The notes beneath the pieces were generated by a model, which was not told where the DNA came from, ran no database searches, and saw only the letters and a program-made list of their open reading frames with translations. A program made the position numbers and the translations under genes. This document shows positions 16,930 to 25,808 of a stretch of DNA of 64,000 nucleotides, one piece after another. The stretch comes from JAMHWF01 sp048500255 (GTDB taxonomy: Bacteria > Pseudomonadota > Gammaproteobacteria > Burkholderiales > Burkholderiaceae_C). The DNA lies in contig JASNYH010000008.1 of assembly GCA_048500255.1 (NCBI GenBank), positions 98,440 to 162,439 of the forward strand, given 5' to 3'. Numbering within the stretch: position 1 is the first letter of the stretch; every line of letters begins with the position of its first letter.

Positions 16930-18300
16930 ATGAGCCCCGATCGAGACGCCCTTCGGCGCGACAACGCGCAGTTCATCTGGCACCCGATGGCGCACCCGGC
17001 CGCGATGAAGAAGAACGCGCCCGACATCATCGCGCGCGGCGAAGGCTGCTGGATCTGGGACGTCGACGGCCACAAGATGCTCGACGGCGTGGGCGGCCTG
17101 TGGGCCAGCAACCTGGGCCACAGCAACCGTCGCGTGCGCGACGCCATCGTGGCGCAGCTCGACGAGCTGCCGTTCTACAACGTGTTCCGCGGCACCAGCC
17201 ATACGCGCGCCATCGAGCTGTCGACGCGCCTGGTGCGCATGATGGCTCCCGAGCAGGTCGCCGCCGTCATGTTCTCGACCGGCGGCAGCGACGCCGTCGA
17301 AGGCGCGCTCAAGCTCGCGCGCCAGTACTGGAAGCTGCGCGGCCAGGCCGACCGCACCAAGTTCATCAGCCTGCGCCAGGGCTACCACGGCGTGCACTTC
17401 GGCGGCATGAGCGTCAACGGCAACACCAACTTCCGCCGCGCCTACGAGCCGCTGCTGCCGGGATGCTTCCACGTCGACACGCCCTGGCTCTACCACAACC
17501 CCTACGGTACCGACGACCCGGCGCAGCTCGCGCGCATCTGCGCCGATCTGCTCGAGCGCGAGATCGTCTTCCAGGGCCCCGACACGGTGGCCGCGTTCAT
17601 CGCCGAGCCGATCCAGGGCGCCGGCGGCGTGATCGTGCCGCCGGCCGAGTACTGGCCGCTGGTGCGCCAGATCTGCGACCGGCACGGCGTGCTGCTGATC
17701 GCCGACGAAGTCGTCACCGGGTTCGGCCGTGCCGGCGCGCTGTTCGGCACGCGGCTGTGGGGCGTCAACGCCGACATCTGGTGCCTGGCCAAGGGCATCA
17801 GCTCGGGCTACGTGCCGCTCGGCGCGACGGCCATCGGCCGCAAGGTCGCCGAGGCGTTCGACGCCGACGCCAGCGGCGCCGCCACCGTGACGCACGGCTA
17901 CACCTACAGCGCGCACCCGGTGGCGGCGGCGGCAGCGCTGGCCACGCTCGAGCAGATCGAGGAGTTGGACATCCCGGGCCACGCAGCGCGCGTCGGCGCG
18001 CACCTGCACGCGCGGCTGGCCGGCTTCGTCGACAGGTTCCGCTTCGTCGGCAACGTGCGCGGGCGCGGCCTGATGGCCGGCCTCGAGATGGTGGCCGACA
18101 AGGCGCGGCGCATCCCGATGCCGCGCACGAGCGACGTGCCGTCGCGCGTCGCGCGCGAGGCCTACCGGCGCGGCCTGATGGTGCGCATCTCAGGGCCGAA
18201 CCTGATCCTGTCGCCGCCGCTCGTCATTACGCTCGAGGAAGTCGACTACATGGTCGACGTGCTCGAAGCCAGTTTCGCCGCCGTGGAGGCCCAGCCATGA
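16930..18300 (+). CDS. Class III (omega) aminotransferase, putrescine/beta-alanine type
   Basis: A 456-residue PLP-dependent aminotransferase. The internal aldimine lysine is Lys288 (WCLAKGISSGY) and the cofactor Asp is Asp259 in LLIADEVVTGFGR. Other family marks are FSTGGSDAVEGALKLARQY (115-133) and the N-terminal FIWHPMAH. It resembles the group with SpuC (putrescine-pyruvate) and omega-amino acid-pyruvate aminotransferases, which move the terminal amino group of a diamine or omega-amino acid to pyruvate, leaving an aldehyde. The shared 38-base element is 60 bases upstream. It is the first gene of the operon and overlaps the APC permease by four bases. The actual amine substrate cannot be read from sequence. 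Confidence 0.87.
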   Translation: MSPDRDALRRDNAQFIWHPMAHPAAMKKNAPDIIARGEGCWIWDVDGHKMLDGVGGLWASNLGHSNRRVRDAIVAQLDELPFYNVFRGTSHTRAIELSTRLVRMMAPEQVAAVMFSTGGSDAVEGALKLARQYWKLRGQADRTKFISLRQGYHGVHFGGMSVNGNTNFRRAYEPLLPGCFHVDTPWLYHNPYGTDDPAQLARICADLLEREIVFQGPDTVAAFIAEPIQGAGGVIVPPAEYWPLVRQICDRHGVLLIADEVVTGFGRAGALFGTRLWGVNADIWCLAKGISSGYVPLGATAIGRKVAEAFDADASGAATVTHGYTYSAHPVAAAAALATLEQIEELDIPGHAARVGAHLHARLAGFVDRFRFVGNVRGRGLMAGLEMVADKARRIPMPRTSDVPSRVAREAYRRGLMVRISGPNLILSPPLVITLEEVDYMVDVLEASFAAVEAQP

Positions 18301-19691
18301 CGATGAAGACCGAAGGAATGCCCCTCGGTGCCAAGCCGCGCGCGGCTTCGGCCGGCCTCGGCTTCAGCGCGCTGTTCGCCGCCGCCGTCGGCGTGATCGT
18401 GGCGCAGATCAGCATGGCCAGTTCGGCGCAGGGCATCGGCATCGGCGGCTGGGGCTTCGTCGCGGCGCTGGTGATCGCCTTCGCCCTCTCGATGGCCAAC
18501 GCGCTGGCCTATGCCGAGATGTCGCTGATGATGCCGAGCCAGGGCAGCCTGTCGAGCTTCGCCGAGGCGGCGATCGGCAACTTCCCGGCGATCATGCTTG
18601 TCTTCGCCGGCTACGTGACGCCGGCGATGTTCGGCCTGCCCGCCGAGCTGATCCTCGCCGACCAGATCCTCACGCAGACCGTCGGGCTGCCGCTGCCGAA
18701 ACACTTCTGGCCGGTGGCGCTCGTCGTCGTGTTCGCCGTGCTCAACATCCTCGGCACCGACGTGTTCGCGCGCGTGCAGACGGCGCTGAGCTTCGTCGTG
18801 CTGCTGTTCCTCGGCGTCACCGGGCTGCTGGCGCTCACGGGCGGCGCCGCCGTCGCACCCGATGCGGCGGCCGGCCTGGCGCAGCTCGCGCAGGGCACGA
18901 CGGTGCTCAGCCTGGTGGCGCTCGCGTTCTGGGTGTTCGCCGGCATCGAGTTCGTCACGCCGCTGGTGACGGAGGCGCGCGACGCGCGGCGCGACCTGCC
19001 GCGCGCGATGGTGCTGGGCCTGGGGGCGCTGCTCGCGGTGCAGATCGTGTTCGTGCTCGGCGCGGCGGCACTCGCGCCGCGCGACAAGCTCGCCGCGGCG
19101 CCGACGCCGCACCTGGACGTCGCGATGGCCGTCTACGGCCCCGGAGCGAAGGTGTTCGTCGCGGTGCTGGCGCTGCTCGCGTCGGCCAGCCTCATCAACA
19201 CGGTGCTCGCCGCCGTGCCGCGCATGCTCGCCGGCATGGCCGACAACGGCCAGGTGTTCCCGCTGCTGAAGTACCGGCACCCGAAGCGCGGCACGCCCGT
19301 CGTCGCCATCGTGTTCGTCGCTGCGCTGCCGCTGGTGGGCCTGTTCTGGTCGGGCGGCAACGTCGAGGCGATCCTGCCGCTGATGGTGGCGGCTTCGGTC
19401 GCCTGGCTGATGGCCTACATCATGGCGCAGGTGTCGCTGATCGTGCTGCGCCGGCGCCATGCGGCGATGGCGCGGCCGTTCCGCGTGCCCGGCTATCCCG
19501 TCGTGCCCGTGCTGGCGATCCTCGGCATGCTGTTCGTGATCGCCAACAGCTCGCCGGCGCCGGAGCTGACGCGGCCGATCGTCACCTACACCGGCGTCGT
19601 GCTGGCCGTGTTTGCGGTGGTCGGCGCGGCGTGGGTCAAGCTCGTCATGAAGAAGGGCCTGTTCGAGCCTGTGACGCCGCACCTGGGCTGA
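18297..19691 (+). CDS. APC-superfamily amino acid/polyamine permease
   Basis: A 464-residue inner-membrane transporter with about 12 hydrophobic helices and the first-helix signature GFSALFAAAVGVIVAQISM. The APC fold is also supported by FVTPLVTEARDARRDLPRAM (residues ~220-240), the conserved cytoplasmic loop, and NTVLAAVPRMLAGMADNGQVFP. It starts on an ATGA overlap with the aminotransferase, so it very probably imports that enzyme's substrate (a polyamine or amino acid). The conserved E/D-rich loop suits the amino acid/polyamine/organocation group; a more exact substrate cannot be assigned. Confidence 0.87.
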   Translation: MTMKTEGMPLGAKPRAASAGLGFSALFAAAVGVIVAQISMASSAQGIGIGGWGFVAALVIAFALSMANALAYAEMSLMMPSQGSLSSFAEAAIGNFPAIMLVFAGYVTPAMFGLPAELILADQILTQTVGLPLPKHFWPVALVVVFAVLNILGTDVFARVQTALSFVVLLFLGVTGLLALTGGAAVAPDAAAGLAQLAQGTTVLSLVALAFWVFAGIEFVTPLVTEARDARRDLPRAMVLGLGALLAVQIVFVLGAAALAPRDKLAAAPTPHLDVAMAVYGPGAKVFVAVLALLASASLINTVLAAVPRMLAGMADNGQVFPLLKYRHPKRGTPVVAIVFVAALPLVGLFWSGGNVEAILPLMVAASVAWLMAYIMAQVSLIVLRRRHAAMARPFRVPGYPVVPVLAILGMLFVIANSSPAPELTRPIVTYTGVVLAVFAVVGAAWVKLVMKKGLFEPVTPHLG

Positions 19692-19696
19692 ACCTC

Positions 19697-20950
19697 ATGA
19701 CGCGCGCGGTTCCCCGCATCCTCGTCATCGGCACCGTCGACACCAAGCGCGACGAGATCGAGTTCCTGTGCCGCAGCGTCGAGCGCTGCGGCGGCCGGGC
19801 CCTGGTGATGGACGTCGGCGTGCTCGCGCCGGGCGGGCTCGTGCCCGAGATCTCGAACGCCGAGGTCGCGGCTGCCGCCGGCATCACGCTGCAGCAGCTG
19901 ATCGACGACGGCGACGAGAACTCGGCGATGGCGGCGATGGCGCGCGGCGCCGCCGCGCTGGCCGTGCAGTGGCACGCCGCCGGCCGCTACGACGGCCTGC
20001 TCGCACTCGGCGGCACGATGGGCACCGACCTCGCGCTCGACGTGGCGCAGGCGCTGCCGCTGGGCGTGCCCAAGGTCGTGCTGTCGACGATCGCCTACTC
20101 GCACCTGGTGCCGCCCGAGCGCGTGCCGCCCGACCTCATCATGCGTCTGTGGGCGGGCGGACTGTACGGGCTGAACCGGCTGTGCCGCACGGCGCTGGCG
20201 CAGGCCGCCGGCGCGGCGGTGGGCGCCTGCCTCGCGCGCCTCGACGACGCCGACGAGGCGCGGCGACCGGTGGTCGGCATGACGTCGCTCGGCTCGAGCG
20301 TGCTGCGCTACATGAAGACGCTCAAGCCCGCGCTCGAGGCGCGCGGCTACGAGCTCGCCGTGTTCCACACCACGGGCATGGGCGGGCGCGCGTTCGAGGA
20401 GCTCGCGGCGCGCGGCTGGTTCGCCGCCGTGATGGACTTCAGCCTGCAGGAACTGGTCAACCACATGGGCGGCTCGTGCGTGACGGCGGGCGCCGACCGA
20501 CTGCGCGGCGCGGGCCGCGCCGGCGTGCCGCAGATCGTCGCGCCGGGCGCCACCGACATGGTCGATTACGCGGCCTGGTCGAGCTGCCCGAGCCGCTTCG
20601 AGGGGCGGCCGACGCATGCGCACAACCGGCTGATCGCGTCGGTGTGCATCGACGCGCCGATGCGCCGCGACGTGGCGCGCGAGATCGGCCGGCGCCTCGC
20701 CGACGCGCTCGGGCCGAGCTGCGTACTGCTGCCCGTGCAAGGCATCGAGGAATGGGACCGGCCCGGCCAGCCGCTGCACGACCCCGACGGCCTGGCGGCG
20801 CTCGTCGACGAGTTGCCGCGCCACCTGGGCGGCACGACGCGGCTCGAACGGCTCGACGCCCACATCAACGACGACGCCTTCGCCGAGGCAGCCTTGCGCG
20901 TGTTCGACGACTGGGTCGAGCGCGGACTGATTCCGCGGGGCCGGCCATGA
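19697..20950 (+). CDS. UPF0261 / Tm-1-like ATP-binding domain protein
   Basis: A 417-residue protein of the UPF0261 family, related to the N-terminal ATP-binding part of the tomato Tm-1 resistance protein. Family segments are ILVIGTVDTKRDEIEFL (residues 8-24), GLLALGGTMGTDLALDV (near 98), and IVAPGATDMVDYAAW (near 283). No signal peptide, so cytoplasmic. The biochemical role of bacterial members is not settled; they occur next to amino-acid and amine catabolic genes and TIM-barrel partners. It begins 5 bases after the permease and overlaps the HAD gene by four bases. Confidence 0.8.
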   Translation: MTRAVPRILVIGTVDTKRDEIEFLCRSVERCGGRALVMDVGVLAPGGLVPEISNAEVAAAAGITLQQLIDDGDENSAMAAMARGAAALAVQWHAAGRYDGLLALGGTMGTDLALDVAQALPLGVPKVVLSTIAYSHLVPPERVPPDLIMRLWAGGLYGLNRLCRTALAQAAGAAVGACLARLDDADEARRPVVGMTSLGSSVLRYMKTLKPALEARGYELAVFHTTGMGGRAFEELAARGWFAAVMDFSLQELVNHMGGSCVTAGADRLRGAGRAGVPQIVAPGATDMVDYAAWSSCPSRFEGRPTHAHNRLIASVCIDAPMRRDVAREIGRRLADALGPSCVLLPVQGIEEWDRPGQPLHDPDGLAALVDELPRHLGGTTRLERLDAHINDDAFAEAALRVFDDWVERGLIPRGRP

Positions 20951-21636
20951 CGATGGCGCAGGCGCTGGTGCTCGACTTCGGCGGCGTGATCACGCGCACG
21001 CTGTTCGAGACGCATGCGGCGAGCGAGGCCGCGCTCGGCCTGCCCGCGGGCACGCTGACCTGGCGCGGCCCCTTCGACCCCGAGCGCGACGAGCTGTGGC
21101 GCGACATGCAGGCCGACCGCATCACGGAGCGCGACTACTGGATGGCGCGCACGCGCGAGGTCGGCCGCCTCGTCGGCGAAGAGTGGGACCGCATGGAGAC
21201 GCTGGTGCAGCGCGCGCGCGGCGCCGACGTCGAATCCGTGCTCCGGCCCGAGGCCGTGGCCGCGATCGGCGCGGCGCGCGCTGCGGGCTGCAGGCTGGCG
21301 CTGCTGTCCAACGAGCTCGACCTGTTCTACGGCCGCGGCTTTCGCGACCGGCTGGCGCTGCTGCGCGACTTCGACGTCGTCTTCGACGCGACCTACACCC
21401 ACATCCTCAAGCCCGACCCGCGCGCCTACCGCGCCTGCCAGGAGCAGCTCGGCGTGCCGGCCGGTGCCTGCGTCTTCGTCGACGACCAGCAGCGCAACGT
21501 CGACGGCGCGCTGCGCGAAGGATGGCGCGCCGTGCACCTCGACGTGCGGCGCCCGGCGCGCGGCTTCGCGCAGGCGCTCGCACTGCTCGGCGTGCCGGTG
21601 CCCGCGGCGCTGCGCGACAACGACGCCGGCGCATGA
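20947..21636 (+). CDS. HAD-superfamily hydrolase (YihX-like)
   Basis: A 229-residue haloacid-dehalogenase-type hydrolase. Motif I is LDFGGVI (nucleophile Asp10, with Gly in place of the usual second Asp at +2, as in YihX and the epoxide hydrolase N-terminal phosphatases), motif II is LLSNE, motif III is LKPDPRAYRACQ, and motif IV is VFVDDQQRNVDGA. The loss of the acid at +2 favours a hydrolase acting on something other than simple phosphate monoesters, or a weakened phosphatase. It overlaps both neighbours by four bases. Its role in the pathway is unknown. Confidence 0.83.
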   Translation: MTMAQALVLDFGGVITRTLFETHAASEAALGLPAGTLTWRGPFDPERDELWRDMQADRITERDYWMARTREVGRLVGEEWDRMETLVQRARGADVESVLRPEAVAAIGAARAAGCRLALLSNELDLFYGRGFRDRLALLRDFDVVFDATYTHILKPDPRAYRACQEQLGVPAGACVFVDDQQRNVDGALREGWRAVHLDVRRPARGFAQALALLGVPVPAALRDNDAGA

Positions 21637-22886
21637 AGATCGCGATCCTCGGCAGCGGTGTCATCGGGACGACCGCGGCGTACTACCTCGCGCGAGACGG
21701 CCACGAAGTCGTCGTCGTCGACCGCCAGGACGGCCCGGCGCTCGAGACGAGCTTCGCCAACGCGGGCGAAGTGTCGCCCGGCTACTCGGCGCCGTGGGCC
21801 GGGCCGGGCGTGCCGCTGAAGGCGCTGCGCTGGCTGACGATGCGCCACCGCCCGCTCGTGATCCGCCCGGCACTCGACGCCGCGATGTGGCGCTGGGGCT
21901 TGGCGATGCTGCGCAACTGCACGCAGGCGCGCTACCGCGCCAACAAGGCGCGCATGCTGCGGCTGGCCGAATACAGCCGCGACTGCCTGATCGCGCTGCG
22001 CGCCGACACCGGCATCGCCTACGACGAGCGCAGCCGCGGCACGCTGCAGTTGTTCCGCACGCAGAAGCAGCTCGACGCGACGGCCAGGGACATCGAGATC
22101 CTGCGCCGCCACGGCGTGCCGTTCGAACTGCTCGACCGCGACGGCTATGCGGCGCACGAGCCGGCGCTGGCGCGCGTGCGCGACAAGTTCGTCGGCGCGC
22201 TGCGCCTGCCGGGTGACGAGACGGGCGACTGCCACCAGTTCAGCCTCGCGCTGGCCGAGCTCGCGCGCGGCCTCGGTGTGCAGTTCCGCTTCGGCACGCA
22301 GATCTGCGCGCTGGCGAGCGACGGCCGCTCCGTCACGTCGGTCGAGACCGATGCCGGCACGGTGCACGCCGACCGCTACCTCGTCGCCCTCGGCGCGTAC
22401 TCGACGGCGCTGGTGGCGCCGCTGGGCATCCGGCTGCCGGTGTACCCCGTCAAGGGCTACTCGATCACGGTGCCGATCACCGACGCGACGGGTGCGCCCG
22501 AATCGACCGTGATGGACGAGACGCACAAGGTCGCCGTGACGCGGCTCGGCGATCGCATCCGCGTCGGCGGCACGGCCGAGCTGGCGGGCTTCGACCTCTC
22601 GCTCGACGCGCGGCGGCGGCGCACGCTCGAGTTCGTCGTCGGCGATCTGTTCCCGCACGGCGGCGACGTCGCCCGCGCCACGTTCTGGACCGGCCTGCGG
22701 CCGATGACGCCCGACGGCACGCCCGTCGTCGGCCCGACGCGCCTGGACAACTTGTGGCTCGCCACCGGCCACGGAACGCTCGGCTGGACCATGGCCGCGG
22801 GCACCGGCCGGTTGCTGTCGCACTGGATGACGGGGCGCAAGCCCGACATCGACACCGAAGGGTTGGCGATCGAACGCTACGCGTGA
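21633..22886 (+). CDS. dadA: D-amino acid dehydrogenase-like FAD oxidoreductase
   Basis: A 417-residue flavoprotein of the DadA/DAO family that oxidises (D-)amino acids to 2-oxo acids and ammonia, feeding electrons to the respiratory chain from the inner face of the membrane. The FAD motif GSGVIGTTAAYYLARDGHEVVVVDR occupies residues 7-31; SFANAGEVSPGYSAPWAGPGVPLKALRW follows (DadA signature), and the C-terminus has GLRPMTPDGTPVVGPT and TGHGTLGWTMAAGTG. It is the last gene of the operon, with a four-base overlap to the HAD gene. In Pseudomonas DadA type enzymes work on alanine made by pyruvate-dependent aminotransferases after racemisation, which would fit this cluster, but its true substrate is open. 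Confidence 0.87.
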   Translation: MKIAILGSGVIGTTAAYYLARDGHEVVVVDRQDGPALETSFANAGEVSPGYSAPWAGPGVPLKALRWLTMRHRPLVIRPALDAAMWRWGLAMLRNCTQARYRANKARMLRLAEYSRDCLIALRADTGIAYDERSRGTLQLFRTQKQLDATARDIEILRRHGVPFELLDRDGYAAHEPALARVRDKFVGALRLPGDETGDCHQFSLALAELARGLGVQFRFGTQICALASDGRSVTSVETDAGTVHADRYLVALGAYSTALVAPLGIRLPVYPVKGYSITVPITDATGAPESTVMDETHKVAVTRLGDRIRVGGTAELAGFDLSLDARRRRTLEFVVGDLFPHGGDVARATFWTGLRPMTPDGTPVVGPTRLDNLWLATGHGTLGWTMAAGTGRLLSHWMTGRKPDIDTEGLAIERYA

Positions 22887-22889
22887 CCG

Positions 22890-23543
22890 TCAGGCCGGCG
22901 GCGGCTCCCACTCGGCGAGCGCCGCGTCGACGTCGTCGTCGGCCTTGGGCTGCGACTGGCGCGCCGGCGTGCCGGCAGCAATCCAGGCGACGAGCGTCTC
23001 GCCGGAGCGGCAGAACGCGGCCTGGATGTCCGGGTCGCGCACCGACGCGCCGCTCAGTGCCTTGGCGCCGTAGCCCATCAGGTGCAGCGCGTTGAGAAAG
23101 TTCGTCAGACCGCCGCCGACGCTGATCCACTGCTCGCGCTCGGGCACGTCGTCGGCCACCGGGCCGACGCGCGCGACCAGCGCGACGAGCACCGGCCCGT
23201 TCCACGCCCGCTCGCGCGCACGCTCGACTTCGTCGGCCGCATGGCCGCGGCGCGCCGCGTCGGCGGCAAAGAGCGACGCCAGCCGCTCGCGCTGGGCGTC
23301 GAGCACGCGCACGAAGCGAAACGGACGCAGCCGGCCGTGATCGGGCGCGCGCAACGCCATCGCGACCGCGGCGCGCAAGTCGTCGATGCCAGGCCCGGGC
23401 TCGCGCAGGTGCTTGGGGCCGACGGAATAGCGGCGCGCGAGGTAGGCGAGCGCGTCGCGACCGTCGTCGCCGGCGTTCGAGGCGCTGCCGGATGCGGCGG
23501 CGCGGTCGGCGGCCGCATCGTCGCGATGCGTCGGTGATGTCAT
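22890..23543 (-). CDS. Nitroreductase-family NAD(P)H oxidoreductase (YdjA-like)
   Basis: A 217-residue FMN-dependent nitroreductase. The core starts at about residue 30 (DALAYLARRYSVGPKHLREPGP), with MALRAPDHGRLRPFRFV for FMN binding and ISVGGGLTNFLNALHLMGYGAKALSG near the middle, as in YdjA. The first ~28 residues are a low-complexity Ala/Asp/Ser tail not found in E. coli YdjA. Stop codons of this gene and dadA face each other with 3 bases between. Substrate not predictable; relatives reduce nitroaromatics, and some act on quinone-like compounds. Confidence 0.83.
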   Translation of the reverse strand: MTSPTHRDDAAADRAAASGSASNAGDDGRDALAYLARRYSVGPKHLREPGPGIDDLRAAVAMALRAPDHGRLRPFRFVRVLDAQRERLASLFAADAARRGHAADEVERARERAWNGPVLVALVARVGPVADDVPEREQWISVGGGLTNFLNALHLMGYGAKALSGASVRDPDIQAAFCRSGETLVAWIAAGTPARQSQPKADDDVDAALAEWEPPPA

Positions 23544-23962
23544 GGCGGGGTGTTCGGTATTCGCGCTGTGCACGGCGTTGCTCCGCAACTGTACGGCGAC
23601 GGCACGCCTTCGCCACCGCGCCGGCGCCCGCCCGTTGACGCAGCGCAAGCCGCACCCGCCCGCGGCGGTGGCGCACAGCAGGCCGACGCCGCCACTGCCC
23701 GCCTTGCCATACACACGCCAAGGCATACACCAAACGTCGCCAGCCCGCCGCCAGCGTGCCCGAGCCCCGCCGCCGGCGGGCGCGGATTCTCGATGGATTC
23801 GCCGCAAGCCGCGCCCGTGAGCCCCAGTCGGTCGTGCGATCGGTCACGCGCGGACCGCGCACACGACCCCTTCGGTGTATCAGGCCGTGACGGGGTATGA
23901 GATGCTGCACGAACTCGCGGTCCGGCAGTCGTTTCGTGGACGGCCGGGTCACAGCCGTATCC
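23544..23962. other. Intergenic region without a convincing gene
   Basis: About 420 bases between the divergent nitroreductase and histidine kinase genes. Open frames here are arginine/alanine/proline-rich in all phases and look like nothing known. The region should carry both promoters. GGTCGTGCGATCGGTC near 23,830 is an imperfect repeat. An alternative ATG for the kinase lies at 23897. I see no clear terminator or RNA. Confidence 0.5.
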
Positions 23963-25780
23963 ATGTCCCGTCCCGTCATGCGCTCCGATTCGTCCTCCCT
24001 CGCGGCCGATCGCGCGGCCGCGGCTCGCGTCCTCCAGGACGAAGTGGCGGCCGATCAGCTGCGCATGGTGATGGCGCACACGGCGTTCGGAGCGCTCGTC
24101 GCAACGGCCTTCGCGATCCTCCTGGCGACCCATCTGTACGGCCGGATCGAACCCTCGTGGGTGATCGCATGGATCGCCGCCAAGCTCGTCGTGGTGGCGC
24201 CGCGCGTCGTTGCGTCGCAGCTCTATCGGCGACGCCCGAGCGTCGACACGCATGCGTGGCAGCGCTGGAACGAATGGCTGCTCGCGGCCGACGGCGCCGT
24301 CTGGGGCCTGGCCGGCGCGGCGCTGATGGGCCGGCCGACGGACATCGTCGCCGAAGTGGCGGCCAGCCTGTTCGGCATCGCGGCGGTCGCGACCTTCGGC
24401 CTGCAGGTGCGGATGGCGACGACGCTCGCCTACGTCGGGCCGATGCTGGCGCCGACGGCCGCCGCCCTGTACTGGCGCGGCGACGACGTCGGCTTCTTCG
24501 CCGGCAGCGGCCTGCTGCTGTTCCTGGCGCTCGTGCTGTCGACGTCGCACCGCTCGGAGCGCCGCCTCGCCGAGGTGTTCACGCTGCGCCTGGAGATGAG
24601 CCGCGTTGCCGCGGAGCGCACTGCCGCGCTGGAGCTCGCGCAGCAGCAGTCGGCCGCCAAGACGCGGTTCTTCTCGGCGATGAGCCACGAGCTGCGCACG
24701 CCGCTGCACGGCATCCTCGGCCTGACGCGCGTGACGCGCGGACTCCACCCCGATGCGCAGCTGCAGCACCGGCTGGCGCTCATCGAGCACTCGGGCGAAC
24801 ACCTGCTGCAGCTGATCAACGACCTGCTCGATCTGTCGCGCCTCGAGGCCGGGCGGGTCGAAGTCGAGACGGCCGAGTTCGATCTCGCCGCCGAGCTCCA
24901 AGAGATCGTCGACATCTATGCGGTACGCACCGAGGAGAAGGGGCTCGAGTTCAGCGCCCGCATCGGCCTGGCCGAAGAGCACCGCGTCTGCGGCGACGCG
25001 CGCAGGCTGCGGCAGATCCTCCACAACCTGCTGGGCAACGCGCTCAAGTTCACTGCCGAAGGCGGCATCCACTTGCGAGTGGCGGCGCTCGCGGGCGACG
25101 AGATCGAGTTCGAAGTGCGCGACACCGGCCCGGGCATCGCGCCGGAGGCCGTCCCGCACATCTTCGACGCGTTCTGGCAGACGGGCGACGCCAAGCTCAG
25201 GCACGCAGGCTCGGGGCTCGGACTCCACATCTCGATGGAGCTTGCGCGAGCCATGAAGGGAACGCTGGTCTGCAAAAGCCGGCCGGGCCACGGATCGAGC
25301 TTCACGCTGCGCGTTCCCTTGCCCGCCGCCGAAGAGCCGCACGGGCTGACGCGGCACGTCAGCGGCTGGATGATCGGCGACCTCGGCCGGCCGCTCGGGC
25401 GGGTCCTGCTCGCCGAGGACAACGAAGTCAATGCGCTGGTCGCCCAGGCGATGCTGGCGCGCCACGGCTGGGAAGTGGTCCGCGTCGAGGACGGCGCACA
25501 GGCGGTGGCCGAAGCGACGGCAGCCGATCGGCCCGACCTGGTGCTGATGGATTGCCTGATGCCGGGCATGGACGGCTTCGAGGCGACGCGCCGCATCCGG
25601 GACTGGGAGCGCCGCCAGGGGCGGCCGCCGATCCCGATCGTCGCGCTGACGGCCAACAGCGGCACGACGGACCGCAAGCGCTGCGAAGCCGCCGGCATGA
25701 CCGGCTTTCTCGGCAAGCCTTTTGACGAATCAGAACTGCTGGCGGCGCTCGACGCCGTGTTTGCGCCGGCGTTCGCCTGA
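23963..25780 (+). CDS. Hybrid sensor histidine kinase / response regulator
   Basis: About 605 residues: an N-terminal membrane part of five to six helices (starting HTAFGALVATAFAILLATHLYG), a coiled linker, a HisKA domain with the phospho-accepting His in FFSAMSHELRTPLHGIL, a HATPase_c domain (LLGNALKFTAEGG; DTGPGIAPE; GSGLGLHIS), and a C-terminal receiver with VLLAEDNEVNAL, phospho-acceptor Asp in LVLMDCLMPGMDG and lysine FLGKPFD. There is no separate DNA-binding output, so the signal must pass on to another protein. The start is uncertain: ATGs at 23897, 23963 and 23978 are all without a good ribosome binding site; I prefer 23963. It is convergent with the FeeM-like gene. Confidence 0.88.
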   Translation: MSRPVMRSDSSSLAADRAAAARVLQDEVAADQLRMVMAHTAFGALVATAFAILLATHLYGRIEPSWVIAWIAAKLVVVAPRVVASQLYRRRPSVDTHAWQRWNEWLLAADGAVWGLAGAALMGRPTDIVAEVAASLFGIAAVATFGLQVRMATTLAYVGPMLAPTAAALYWRGDDVGFFAGSGLLLFLALVLSTSHRSERRLAEVFTLRLEMSRVAAERTAALELAQQQSAAKTRFFSAMSHELRTPLHGILGLTRVTRGLHPDAQLQHRLALIEHSGEHLLQLINDLLDLSRLEAGRVEVETAEFDLAAELQEIVDIYAVRTEEKGLEFSARIGLAEEHRVCGDARRLRQILHNLLGNALKFTAEGGIHLRVAALAGDEIEFEVRDTGPGIAPEAVPHIFDAFWQTGDAKLRHAGSGLGLHISMELARAMKGTLVCKSRPGHGSSFTLRVPLPAAEEPHGLTRHVSGWMIGDLGRPLGRVLLAEDNEVNALVAQAMLARHGWEVVRVEDGAQAVAEATAADRPDLVLMDCLMPGMDGFEATRRIRDWERRQGRPPIPIVALTANSGTTDRKRCEAAGMTGFLGKPFDESELLAALDAVFAPAFA

Positions 25781-25808
25781 CGACGACGAACCGCTGTTGC
25801 CCGCGCTG

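Noticed and set aside
23542..23900. Small plus-strand frames in the gap before the histidine kinase
   Set aside because: Pro/Ala/Arg-rich without start signals or family likeness.
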